From Ktedonobacter racemifer DSM 44963 (GTDB lineage Bacteria; Chloroflexota; Ktedonobacteria; Ktedonobacterales; Ktedonobacteraceae), in assembly GCF_000178855.1 (NCBI RefSeq), contig NZ_ADVG01000002.1, forward strand, positions 1,364,001-1,428,000: a stretch of 64,000 bases of DNA. The letters are read 5' to 3'. The notes below the pieces were generated by a model. The model saw nothing but the letters and a program-made list of their open reading frames with translations, was not told the DNA's origin and did not search any database. Made by a program: the position numbers and the translations under genes. This document shows positions 1 to 7,822 of this stretch, piece by piece. Within the stretch, counting starts at the first letter, position 1, and the number at the start of each line of letters is the position of its first letter.

Positions 1-2
1 AT

Positions 3-281
3 TATGATAGCGCCTGGGTGCGCAGCGGTGGCACCAGCGCGGCAGCGCCCATCGCCGCCGCCGGAACAGCCCTGGTCGATCAAGGGCTTCGCCAGAGCGG
101 AAAGAGCCCGCTTGGTGGTATCCCCGAGTTCTATCGCCTGGCTAACAAAGCAGGCAGCAACCAGCCCTATACCGACATCACCCAGGGCGATAACCTGTTC
201 TATCCCGCCACCAAAGGCTGGGATTACACCACCGGCTGGGGTTCCCCCAATTTCGCCACCATCCTGAGCATGGAGAGCTGA
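3..281 (+). CDS. Sedolisin (peptidase family S53), C-terminal end only
   Basis: The gene enters from the left edge and only its last 92 codons are present. The frame contains SGGTSAAAP, the block that carries the catalytic serine of sedolisins (serine-carboxyl peptidases, kumamolisin family), followed by the closing GWDYTTGWGSPNF segment, which in this family includes the calcium-binding region. These enzymes are usually secreted acid peptidases made with a pro-domain. The N-terminal half and the Glu/Asp of the catalytic triad lie outside the window. It converges on the glycosyltransferase gene, with a long palindrome between them. Confidence 0.85.
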   Translation, partial: YDSAWVRSGGTSAAAPIAAAGTALVDQGLRQSGKSPLGGIPEFYRLANKAGSNQPYTDITQGDNLFYPATKGWDYTTGWGSPNFATILSMES

Positions 282-286
282 CCAAC

Positions 287-361
287 GCTGCTAAAGCACG
301 CGTCTACATATCATGATACGGGAATTTTGCATCATGATATGTAGACGCGTGCTTTAGCAGC
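287..361. terminator. Perfect 31-bp palindrome between convergent genes
   Basis: Arms 287-317 and 331-361 are perfectly complementary with a 13-base loop. It sits between the sedolisin stop and the glycosyltransferase stop, so a bidirectional terminator or RNA 3'-end element is plausible. There is no clear T-run after the stem. The same arm sequence recurs at 1813-1890. Confidence 0.6.
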
Positions 362-397
362 ATCGTCCCACTCCACTCACCTGTCCCTCCCCCCAAT

Positions 398-1621
398 CTA
401 TTGTGCGATCAAGCAGCTGGCCTCATCCAGGAGAGCCTCGTAGAGATGCTGCACCTGTTCCGCCACGCTGTCCCAGCTAAAGCGTAACACAGAATCGCGC
501 GTGGCCTGCGTCATGCGCTCACGTAACGCGGGTTCACGCAGTAACGCATCCAGGCGCTCGGCGAAGAAACCAGGGGCGCGCGGCACCAGGAAGCCGGTCT
601 CATCATGGCGCACCACGGTCATCAATCCGCCCGCGCGCGTCGCGACCACGGGCGTGCCACAGGCCAGCGACTCCACGGCGGCAAAGCCAAAGCTCTCGTG
701 ATAGGAGGGAACCACGGTGACATCGGCGGCACTATAGAACAAGGGCATCCTCCCCTGGGGCTGCGCCTCCAGGAAGTGGGTGCGCTCGGCAATCCCCAGT
801 TGGGCAGCCAGTTCGCGTAGCTTACGCACATCCTCATCCTGCTCTGAACGACCACCCACGATCACGATCTGCGCCTCTTCCTGCATCATGGCAGCGGCGC
901 GTAACAGCACATCGGGTCCCTTAAACGGGTCCAGCCGCCCGGCGAAGAGCAGCAGTGGCTGCTGATCTGAAAAGCCCAGTTGAGCGCGTGTCTGGCGCCG
1001 ATCATATGGCTGAAAGAGCTCGATATCTACACCACAGGGAATCACACGCACACTGCGCGAGGCCGCGCCGCAGAAGCGCAGGATCTGGGAGCGTTCGTCA
1101 CCAGTCGCGGCGATAATCCGATCCACCTGCTGGATTAATTGCTGCTCCATCTCCAGGCGTAGAGGGGGTTCTGGCTCATCAGGATGCGCCATCTGTTTGA
1201 GGCGCGCCAACGTATGGAACATGGTCACATGGGGGACCTGCCAGAGTTCAGACAGCGCGAGTCCAGCAACGCCAGAGAGCCAGTAGTGGCTATGCACCAG
1301 GTCGTACTCACCCTGCTCTTCGGTTCGAAACTCATCTATGTTGCGCACAAAGGTGGGGAGGTATTGGTACAGCTCATTCTTATGTGTGGGAGCTTGAGGA
1401 CCTGCGGGAATATGAATCACACGCACCTGGCTATCGAGGTGCACAACCTGGGGAGTAGATGGATCAGTTTTGCGGGTAAAGATGTCAACCTGGATACCGC
1501 GCTGCGAGAGCGCATGGGCGAGAGCACGAATATAGACGTTCATACCACCAGCATCCTTGGTACGTCCTGGAGCATCGAGCGGAGACGTGTGGACGCTGAG
1601 CATGGCAACAGAATATGACAT
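398..1621 (-). CDS. GT4-family glycosyltransferase (MshA/sucrose-phosphate-synthase-like)
   Basis: A 407-residue GT-B retaining glycosyltransferase that transfers a sugar from an activated nucleotide sugar. The N-terminal GGMNVY motif near residue 25 and the HSHYWLSG segment resemble MshA and sucrose synthase-type enzymes. The donor-binding C-terminal half has FAGRLDPFKG and the E-x7-E block ESFGFAAVE that defines GT4. Start ATG 1621 has GAGGAG upstream. No mycothiol gene lies beside it, so the acceptor (inositol phosphate, lipid or sucrose-type) cannot be fixed. It is transcribed in the same direction as the ATPase upstream but is separated from it by a palindrome and about 280 bases. Confidence 0.85.
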   Translation of the reverse strand: MSYSVAMLSVHTSPLDAPGRTKDAGGMNVYIRALAHALSQRGIQVDIFTRKTDPSTPQVVHLDSQVRVIHIPAGPQAPTHKNELYQYLPTFVRNIDEFRTEEQGEYDLVHSHYWLSGVAGLALSELWQVPHVTMFHTLARLKQMAHPDEPEPPLRLEMEQQLIQQVDRIIAATGDERSQILRFCGAASRSVRVIPCGVDIELFQPYDRRQTRAQLGFSDQQPLLLFAGRLDPFKGPDVLLRAAAMMQEEAQIVIVGGRSEQDEDVRKLRELAAQLGIAERTHFLEAQPQGRMPLFYSAADVTVVPSYHESFGFAAVESLACGTPVVATRAGGLMTVVRHDETGFLVPRAPGFFAERLDALLREPALRERMTQATRDSVLRFSWDSVAEQVQHLYEALLDEASCLIAQ

Positions 1622-1812
1622 GTTAGAGAGGCTCCTCTTTCTTCAATTGGTGCTAGTGTTGATTGCAGATGCGTGGCCAGCGTCCTTCACCAGCCAGGGC
1701 CACATAGGAGTGCGACATCTGACACACCTTCCTTTCTTGATCTTTGATTACCTATTAACAAGAACAATTGCAGGGCTTCTTCTATTTCACGCTCCCATTG
1801 AACCAGTGACAA

Positions 1813-1890
1813 CGCTGCTAAAGCACGCGTCTACATATCATGATACGAGATTGTCCGTATCATGATATGTAGACGCGTGCTTTAGCAGCG
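1813..1890. terminator. Perfect 35-bp palindrome, second copy of the 287-361 sequence
   Basis: Arms 1813-1847 and 1856-1890 are perfectly complementary around an 8-base loop. The arm is the 287-317 arm extended by four bases. It lies just downstream of the ATPase stop (1901, minus strand) and could end that transcript. Sequence identity with the first copy means it belongs to a dispersed palindromic repeat, not only to a locally evolved terminator. Confidence 0.6.
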
Positions 1891-1900
1891 TCGCCCTACG

Positions 1901-2737
1901 CTAGGGCTGCTGCTCGCGAAACTGGGCGACAGCCTCAAACATCTCCTCCTGATCGAGGCCCGACCCTTGAGATATCTCTTCGAGGAATTCGGTCCGTCGC
2001 GTCACTTCAGTAGCAAACTGCTGGCTTGAGATTCCTATCCAGTTCGCCAGGTCGTCCAGAATCGCCTGGTCTGCATACAGGAATGTATCATCCACCTGAT
2101 TCCAGAGGGAGAGCGGTAGTGGCTCGACCACCTCCGGCTTCGCGGGATCAATATTTGGCTGAATAAAATGCGTGCTAAACCAGCGGCGACGCGGGGGATA
2201 GAGCCGCCCCACCAGGCCAATATTCACCACCAGGCCCAGGCGACGCGTATCCTCCGGGCCAACTCGCAAGGTACGCTGATACATACGCATAACATCATCA
2301 ATAGTATCGGCATGCACGCTGGTCGCGATATGATACCCCTTCGCGGGCAGGGTTAGATAGCGACGCGCCACGCGCCCCCACATATAAATAGGCAGGTGAT
2401 CACTCACCTCGTTGCAAAGCGCATATGTGGTCTTAGGATCGATATCTGGAATATTGGTAAAGGCAAAATTCTCATACATGCCCGCCATATACGCCAGGGA
2501 GGTCCCCTCGAGCAAGAACTGGAGCAGGGCATTAAGCGTCGTTGTCTTCCCAACACCTGGCTGGGGATCGGTCGGGCCAGCAACCGTCAAGGAAGAACCA
2601 TTTTCAAGCAAAAGCCAGATCAGGGCGGCGGTCTTCGCGTCAACGCTCCCAAGCGCGATAATCTGCGCCATCGAAAGCGGGCGACGAGACTCATAATGCC
2701 AGTAATAGCGTTCATAGGGATCACGCGGATCAAACAT
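1901..2737 (-). CDS. VirB11/PulE-like secretion or pilus-type ATPase
   Basis: A 278-residue P-loop ATPase. The Walker A is an expanded form, GPTDPQPGVGKTT (residues about 54-66), followed by TTYALCNEV and a HADTIDDVM stretch that resembles the His box of type II/IV secretion and type IV pilus ATPases. The start chosen is ATG 2737, with GGAAGGG 8 bases upstream. A longer GTG form from 2794 exists but lacks a clear ribosome site. No pilin, prepilin peptidase or inner-membrane platform gene is nearby, so its partners must be elsewhere or it has another role. Confidence 0.65.
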   Translation of the reverse strand: MFDPRDPYERYYWHYESRRPLSMAQIIALGSVDAKTAALIWLLLENGSSLTVAGPTDPQPGVGKTTTLNALLQFLLEGTSLAYMAGMYENFAFTNIPDIDPKTTYALCNEVSDHLPIYMWGRVARRYLTLPAKGYHIATSVHADTIDDVMRMYQRTLRVGPEDTRRLGLVVNIGLVGRLYPPRRRWFSTHFIQPNIDPAKPEVVEPLPLSLWNQVDDTFLYADQAILDDLANWIGISSQQFATEVTRRTEFLEEISQGSGLDQEEMFEAVAQFREQQP

Positions 2738-2819
2738 ACTATGCTTCCCTTCCAGGTGTACGTTTTCAATAGCACCAGGCGACAAACGACACACAATATT
2801 ACGTTCTCTTCACAAGCGA

Positions 2820-3518
2820 TCAGGTCTTTTGTTCGCCAACCTCTTGCGCATGATTAGACAGCGTAGGCTCCTGCGGAGTTGGTGCAGGTGGAGCGGGGGG
2901 CTTCAACCAGCCTGGCTGAGGGTTCCAACCCATCGCCACAACATGAGGAGGTTGATCTTTATCAAGCTCAATTAAGCTGACAGAGGCATTATCAATATGC
3001 AGTGAGCCAGCGCGTCGTGTCTCCAGTCCCATATAATAAGCAAGTAAGAGCTTGATCACATCGGCATGGGCCACAAAAACGGGATGAGTGCCAAGATTGT
3101 CCTGGGCCAGCCAGCGCTCGATGGCAGCCACCACACGTTGCTGCACATGGGGAAAGGTTTCGACACCCTCGGGCGCGGTGGTGGGATCCTTCACATACGC
3201 CTGCCAGGCCGAGTCCTCTTTTGAAAGCTCGCTAATGACGCGCCCCGCCCAGGGACCCACATCAGTATCCACCAGGTCAGACTCAATCTGAACAGGAATA
3301 TCACGCCCCTGGGCAAGATAGGCCGCTGTATCTCTAGCCCTCTCCAGGGGGCTACTAATAATCGCACTAATGGGCATCACGGAGAGCGCCTCCGCCAGGC
3401 GGGCCGCCTGCTTGCGGCCAGTTTCATTGAGCGCCACACCTGGCAACAGGCCCGGCAGGCGGTGCTCTGTATTCCAGGTCGTTTGCCCATGACGAACTAT
3501 GAGCAGTGTTCGTTTCAT
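2820..3518 (-). CDS. Histidine phosphatase (phosphoglycerate mutase-like) family protein
   Basis: A 232-residue protein with the RHGQTTWN catalytic motif near the N-terminus (phosphohistidine of the branch), SSPLERARDTA in the middle and FVAHADVIK, which supplies the second conserved histidine. Family members include cofactor-dependent mutases, CobC and broad phosphatases. The substrate cannot be told from sequence. Start ATG 3518 has AGGA upstream. The reading frame stays open 111 bases further upstream in a basic stretch that is probably not translated. The C-terminus is a proline-rich tail. It lies 80 bases upstream of the ATPase and may share its transcript. Confidence 0.8.
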   Translation of the reverse strand: MKRTLLIVRHGQTTWNTEHRLPGLLPGVALNETGRKQAARLAEALSVMPISAIISSPLERARDTAAYLAQGRDIPVQIESDLVDTDVGPWAGRVISELSKEDSAWQAYVKDPTTAPEGVETFPHVQQRVVAAIERWLAQDNLGTHPVFVAHADVIKLLLAYYMGLETRRAGSLHIDNASVSLIELDKDQPPHVVAMGWNPQPGWLKPPAPPAPTPQEPTLSNHAQEVGEQKT

Positions 3519-3728
3519 AGAATCCTGTGTACTTTCTTCCTTCATACCATGCATACGTCGCCACAGTCGCCAGCGCCAGCGGAGAAAGCGGATCTGCACC
3601 TTGAGAATAAGCCACAATACCTGAAGCACAGCACATCTCCCTTGTCTGTCACCATAACGACGCCCCTACTACTCAAGAGCACATATTTGTACTGTATTGT
3701 ATCAGTACAAAGAGAAACGACGCAAATT

Positions 3729-3793
3729 ATATGGGTAAAGGGCCTGGTGGCAGGCTGGCTTCGCCAGCCTGCCACCAGGCCCTTTACCCATAT
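3729..3793. terminator. Perfect 31-bp palindrome downstream of the DUF929 gene
   Basis: Arms 3729-3759 and 3763-3793 are perfectly complementary with a 3-base loop. It lies 14 bases past the stop of the minus-strand gene at 3808-4800 and so could end that transcript. The arm is not related to those of the other palindromes. Confidence 0.65.
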
Positions 3794-3807
3794 ATTACTT
3801 ATATACT

Positions 3808-4800
3808 CTATGCGTAGCGGCGGCGCTCTGGCAGTGCCAGTTGCACATCATTAAATGCCAGCGCCGGGCCTGAACCATTGGACGCCTTAGTGAAGAGGGA
3901 TTTGTCCAACGTAGGAATCGGCTCCTGCGTACACACATCGGCAGGCTGATTATTGGTGGCGCGACAAATGGCGGTCGTGAGATAGTTCGCGGCCCCAATT
4001 ATGCCCTTGCTGACATCCGAATTGGGATCCTTCAGGCCATTAGCGACATCCTGGTAGGAGAGGTTCAACAACTGCTGTGGAGGATAAAATGATCCCGAAG
4101 AGATCGCGACCTTGTCGATAAGCAGGAAGGGAATCGAGCCCTTCTCGTTAGCCCCCACATAGGGCGGGGCATCGTAGGTATCCACCAGTTTGCGCTGCTC
4201 CGTTGTCGGCGTATCGAGCGCCTTGCCCGCGTTATCCTCGGTCTCGACCGGGACAAAATCAATATACGGGCTGGTATACTTCGCACCGTGGAATGAGAAC
4301 GTGACGATATTCTGCTCGGCAGAGGCTATCGTATCCAGCTTGCTGAAAGTACCAAAGCGGCTCAGCGAGGCGATGATAGCCCAGCGTTGCGCCGCGCAGT
4401 AGGGACACCAATCGGCACCGATATAGAGCACCTGCGGCCTACCATTTGGCCCCTTAGGGATATCAGCATTGGAAGGAAGAGGCTTGAAGAGGGTCTTTGC
4501 GCTTCCAGCGCCCACCGTTTTAAAAGTCTGGGGACTGATAGTGGTGAGAGCCTTCTGAATATCCACGTTCCCCTTGGTCGCGCTGCCGGTCTGTTGATTC
4601 GCTGCCCAGACAAAAATACCCACGACGATGGCGACCATCAAAACGATGCCACCAACCAGCAGCCAGGCTTCACTGAGTTTTTTTCCGCTACCTCGCCCAC
4701 GGTAACGTCCATTCTGATTTGTATTGAGACGCTGATCGCGCTGCCTGCGTGCCTGCTCGCGACGCTGAGCCGCCGAATCGCGTTGTTTCGGATTTGCCAT
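3808..4800 (-). CDS. Membrane-anchored thioredoxin-like protein, DUF929 family
   Basis: A 330-residue protein. Residues 1-45 are basic and cytoplasmic, 46-67 form one membrane helix, and the rest should lie outside the membrane. GADWCPYCAAQRW places a CPYC redox motif at residues 132-135, as in thiol-disulfide exchange proteins and in the archaeal/bacterial DUF929 family. Two further cysteines near the C-terminus may form a structural pair. A VKOR-type oxidase gene lies at 21.6-22.1 kb. A functional pairing for oxidative folding is inferred, not shown. Start ATG 4800 is the only good start. Confidence 0.75.
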   Translation of the reverse strand: MANPKQRDSAAQRREQARRQRDQRLNTNQNGRYRGRGSGKKLSEAWLLVGGIVLMVAIVVGIFVWAANQQTGSATKGNVDIQKALTTISPQTFKTVGAGSAKTLFKPLPSNADIPKGPNGRPQVLYIGADWCPYCAAQRWAIIASLSRFGTFSKLDTIASAEQNIVTFSFHGAKYTSPYIDFVPVETEDNAGKALDTPTTEQRKLVDTYDAPPYVGANEKGSIPFLLIDKVAISSGSFYPPQQLLNLSYQDVANGLKDPNSDVSKGIIGAANYLTTAICRATNNQPADVCTQEPIPTLDKSLFTKASNGSGPALAFNDVQLALPERRRYA

Positions 4801-4954
4801 GCGTTTTCTCTGACCCCTCTAAATACAATTCGTAAATCAATTCGCGTCGTATTGTAACACACCCGCTCCGACCTGCGTATAGCTGTCTGCTTATATTTCC
4901 AGCTTTTCCAATGCTCTTTTGGCGCCTGCCTCGGCTCGCTACGCTCGCCTCAGA

Positions 4955-5013
4955 GTTAGGGTGTGTCTGGTGGTGGGCTGGCGAAGACAGCCCACCACCA
5001 GACACACCCTAAC
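4955..5013. repeat. Perfect 26-bp palindrome in a divergent gap, with conserved flanks
   Basis: Arms 4955-4980 and 4988-5013 are perfect with a 7-base loop. Both neighbours are transcribed away from it (DUF929 gene left, tRNA-Glu right), so it cannot end either transcript. Left flank CTCGGCTCGC..GCTCGCCTC and right flank GCGCCGCAGGCGC recur around the palindrome at 18931-18993, whose stem is unrelated. Confidence 0.6.
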
Positions 5014-5167
5014 CCTGAACTCATAGCGCCGCAGGCGCAAGGGAAGACAAATATGGCTGACATGCACAAGGACCATGCTACACTATCCGTGACTAGTATA
5101 CTTTGCCTCGAAAGACACAAGCGCCAAACTACTTTTGGCAAAATCAGCTATAGCCGCCGCGAAACGC

Positions 5168-5196
5168 TTGACAAATCACGAGTACTAGGGTACAAT
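5168..5196 (+). promoter_or_regulatory. Sigma-70-type promoter of tRNA-Glu
   Basis: TTGACA at 5168-5173, a 17-base spacer and TACAAT at 5191-5196 match the housekeeping consensus. The predicted start lies about 35 bases before the tRNA. Confidence 0.75.
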
Positions 5197-5237
5197 CCTA
5201 GACGTCGGCATGAGAAATCATCGGCGACACAAAGCCC

Positions 5238-5311
5238 GCCTCGTTCGTCTAGCGGCCTAGGATGCCACCCTTTCAAGGTGGAGACCACGGGTTCGAATCC
5301 CGTACGAGGTA
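5238..5311 (+). tRNA. tRNA-Glu (anticodon TTC)
   Basis: A full cloverleaf can be drawn. The acceptor GCCTCGT pairs with ACGAGGT (first pair G-U). The anticodon arm CCACC/GGTGG holds the loop CTTTCAA with anticodon TTC. The T-arm contains GGTTCGAATCC. CCA is not encoded. It is read from the promoter at 5168. Confidence 0.95.
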
Positions 5312-5394
5312 CTATTTTGTAGAGAAGCCTGGCATCGCTTGTTTATTTCGGCGTGTCAGGCTTCTCCTTTTTTGTTTTGGCAGGAGAAAAAGCC

Positions 5395-6615
5395 ATGCTT
5401 AGCGTTGAAGAAGCCCTTTCCCGCATCCTGGCGGAGATTCGCCCGCTCGAAAGCGTCTCGCTTCCCCTTGACCAGGCCCTCGGTTCTGTCCTGGCTCAAG
5501 ATATTGTCGCGCACGAAGATATGCCTCCTTTCGATAACTCCGCCATGGATGGCTTCGCGCTCCTCAGCCAGGATAGCAAGCCACAAGCGGGACAAGCACC
5601 ACGCCTGCGCGTCATCGGTGGTGTCGCCGCTGGCTATGTTGCGCAAACACGCGTCGAGGCTGGTACGGCCATGCGCATCATGACTGGCGCTCCCGTCCCG
5701 GCTGGTGCCGACACCGTTATTCAGGTAGAATTGACTAACTCCGATGGCCCCCAGAGCGAGTGGGTCGAGATTCTGCAAGAGGTTCCACCCGGCAATAATA
5801 TTCGTCCCGCGGGCGAGGACATGCGCAGCGGGCAAACGATTTTAACGCGTGGGCAGGAGATTGGCGCCTGGGAGATAGGCATTCTGGCCACGCTGGGCTA
5901 TGCTCAGGTGCAGGTGGTGCGTAGACCACGTGTGGCGATCCTGGGCACGGGTGACGAGGTCGTGGATATCGATGCTGAACTGCAACCGGGCCAGATTCGC
6001 AATAGCAATAGCTACCTGCTGGAGGCCGCCGTTCGCCAGGCTGGCGGTATTCCCCAGCGTCTGGGCGTGGCCCGCGATACCGCCAAGAGCCTGCGCGAGA
6101 AGTTCAGCCAGGCCGTTCATGCCGACCTGATCCTCACCTCTGGCGGCGTCTCCGTTGGCGATTTCGACCTCGTCAAAGACATCATGCATGAGCAGGGAGC
6201 CATCAACTTCTGGCGCATCAATATGAAGCCCGGCAAGCCCGTTGCCTTTGGCAAAATTTCTGGTATCCCCCTGCTGGGCCTGCCAGGCAACCCAGTCTCC
6301 AGCGCCGTCACCTTTGAGCTCTTTGGGCGCCCGGTCGTACGTAAATTGCAGGGGCATACACGTTTACAGCGCCAGCAGATAGAGGTCGTCGTTGAACAGG
6401 ATATCCAGGAGCGTGCCATGCGCCGCCACTATGTGCGCGCACACGTCACACAACGCGCGGGCAAGTTTATCGCCCGCCCAACGGGGAACCAGGGTTCCAA
6501 TATCATGACCTCGCTGCTACAAGCCAACGCCCTCCTGGTCATTCCCGAGGGCGGAGCCACGTTCAAGGCAGGCGAGCATATCCAGGCCATTATGCTCAAC
6601 TGGCCCGAAGATTAG
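5395..6615 (+). CDS. moeA: Molybdopterin molybdenumtransferase MoeA
   Basis: A 406-residue MoeA, which inserts molybdate into adenylylated molybdopterin to finish molybdenum cofactor synthesis in the cytoplasm. It shows the N-terminal PPFDNSAMDGFA block, the GTGDEVVD and SGGVSVGDFD motifs of the MoCF-binding domain, the GLPGNPVSS loop and the C-terminal MoeA domain IV. ATG 5395 has CAGGAG upstream and follows tRNA-Glu by about 85 bases. No other moa/mob gene is adjacent. Confidence 0.93.
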   Translation: MLSVEEALSRILAEIRPLESVSLPLDQALGSVLAQDIVAHEDMPPFDNSAMDGFALLSQDSKPQAGQAPRLRVIGGVAAGYVAQTRVEAGTAMRIMTGAPVPAGADTVIQVELTNSDGPQSEWVEILQEVPPGNNIRPAGEDMRSGQTILTRGQEIGAWEIGILATLGYAQVQVVRRPRVAILGTGDEVVDIDAELQPGQIRNSNSYLLEAAVRQAGGIPQRLGVARDTAKSLREKFSQAVHADLILTSGGVSVGDFDLVKDIMHEQGAINFWRINMKPGKPVAFGKISGIPLLGLPGNPVSSAVTFELFGRPVVRKLQGHTRLQRQQIEVVVEQDIQERAMRRHYVRAHVTQRAGKFIARPTGNQGSNIMTSLLQANALLVIPEGGATFKAGEHIQAIMLNWPED

Positions 6616-6670
6616 GGAGGTAAGCACACAATCACGCCACATGGCTCCCCAGGCCAGTAGAGATCGCAAA

Positions 6671-7678
6671 TTACTCCTTCGGCAGGCGATAGCGCAACTG
6701 GTCGCGCGAGAGGCGCAACAAGGCCGCCGCGCGCACCTGGTTGCCCTGGTAGCGCTCCAGGGCCTCTCGTACAAATATCTGCTCGATGCCCGCCAGGTAA
6801 GCACGTAGATCGAGGCCTTCGATGGGGAGATGCATCTGGGCCTGGAGTTCTCGTAGGCGCTGCTGGTCGCTCTTCTCCACATAACGTACACTCTCGGGTA
6901 AATCCTCGGGGCGAATCTCTCCATCCTCGCAGAGGATCTGCCCGCGCTGGATAACGCTACGCAGCTCGCGGACATTGCCCGGCCAGTGATAGCGCATCAA
7001 AAGGCCCATGGCGTCGGGATGGATGCGTAAAGGGATTTCGGAGCCATTATTGTAGCTCTGTATAAAGTAGTCAACCAGCGGCTCGATATCCTCCAGGCGC
7101 TCGCGGAGTGGGGGGAGATAAATGGTAATCACCTTCAAGCGATAGAAGAGATCATCGCGGAACGCCCTGCTCGCAACGGCGGCTTCCAGGTCAACATTGG
7201 TGGCCGAGATCACACGCAGGTCGACATGCATCTCCTTGGTACTGCCCACACGCCTGAAGCTACGCGTCTCCAGAAAGCGCAGTAGTTTTGCCTGGAGCAC
7301 CAGGGGCATAGACCCGACTTCATCGAGGAAGAGCGTGCCACCATCCGCGCGAAGCAGATAGCCCTCGCGCGAGGCTTTAGCATCGGTATAGGCGCCCGCC
7401 TCAACGCCAAAAAGCTCCGTCTCCAACAGCGTCTCGGGAATTGCAGCACAGTTAATATCAACAAAGGGGTAGGTCGAACGGCTGCTTAAAGCATGAATGG
7501 CATGCGCCACGACATCTTTACCCGTGCCACTCTCGCCCTGCAAAAGCACAGTCGTGGTTGGATATTGCGCCACCTGCCGGATCATGGTCATCACCTCGCT
7601 CATAGCTGGACTCTGTCCAACCATTAAGCGCGACAGGTGTTCCTCGGCGTCAGGAGACTCAGACGCCTTACGGTTCAT
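6671..7678 (-). CDS. AAA+ transcriptional regulator of the sigma-54 activator (NtrC) type
   Basis: A 335-residue protein made of an AAA+ domain and a C-terminal Fis-type HTH, with no receiver, GAF or other sensor domain. Walker A is GESGTGKD (48-55) and Walker B is TLFLDE (115-120). The loop that contacts sigma-54, normally GAFTGA, reads GAYTDA (95-100). The HTH is LRLSRDQLRYRL at the end. Start ATG 7678 has GAAGGGA upstream. With no sensor domain it is probably constitutive or controlled by a partner. The altered loop raises the question of whether it still works with sigma-54. Confidence 0.8.
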   Translation of the reverse strand: MNRKASESPDAEEHLSRLMVGQSPAMSEVMTMIRQVAQYPTTTVLLQGESGTGKDVVAHAIHALSSRSTYPFVDINCAAIPETLLETELFGVEAGAYTDAKASREGYLLRADGGTLFLDEVGSMPLVLQAKLLRFLETRSFRRVGSTKEMHVDLRVISATNVDLEAAVASRAFRDDLFYRLKVITIYLPPLRERLEDIEPLVDYFIQSYNNGSEIPLRIHPDAMGLLMRYHWPGNVRELRSVIQRGQILCEDGEIRPEDLPESVRYVEKSDQQRLRELQAQMHLPIEGLDLRAYLAGIEQIFVREALERYQGNQVRAAALLRLSRDQLRYRLPKE

Positions 7679-7763
7679 CGAAATAACACGTCCCTTCACA
7701 ACACATACCCTTCTCAACCCAACAAACAACACACTATCCACAAAGCCGATATTCAAACCCACT

Positions 7764-7822
7764 ATAAGTGGTATGGTGTCTCCTGGCTGCCGCAGGCAGC
7801 CAGGAGACACCATACCACTTAT
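7764..7822. terminator. Perfect 27-bp palindrome directly after the DUF4388 gene
   Basis: Arms 7764-7790 and 7796-7822 are perfect with a 5-base loop. The right arm ends one base before the DUF4388 stop codon (7823, minus strand), so the stem can form immediately after translation ends. Confidence 0.65.

Noticed and set aside
1901..2737. Type IV pilus operon
   Set aside because: Only the ATPase is present; no pilin, platform protein or prepilin peptidase gene is adjacent.
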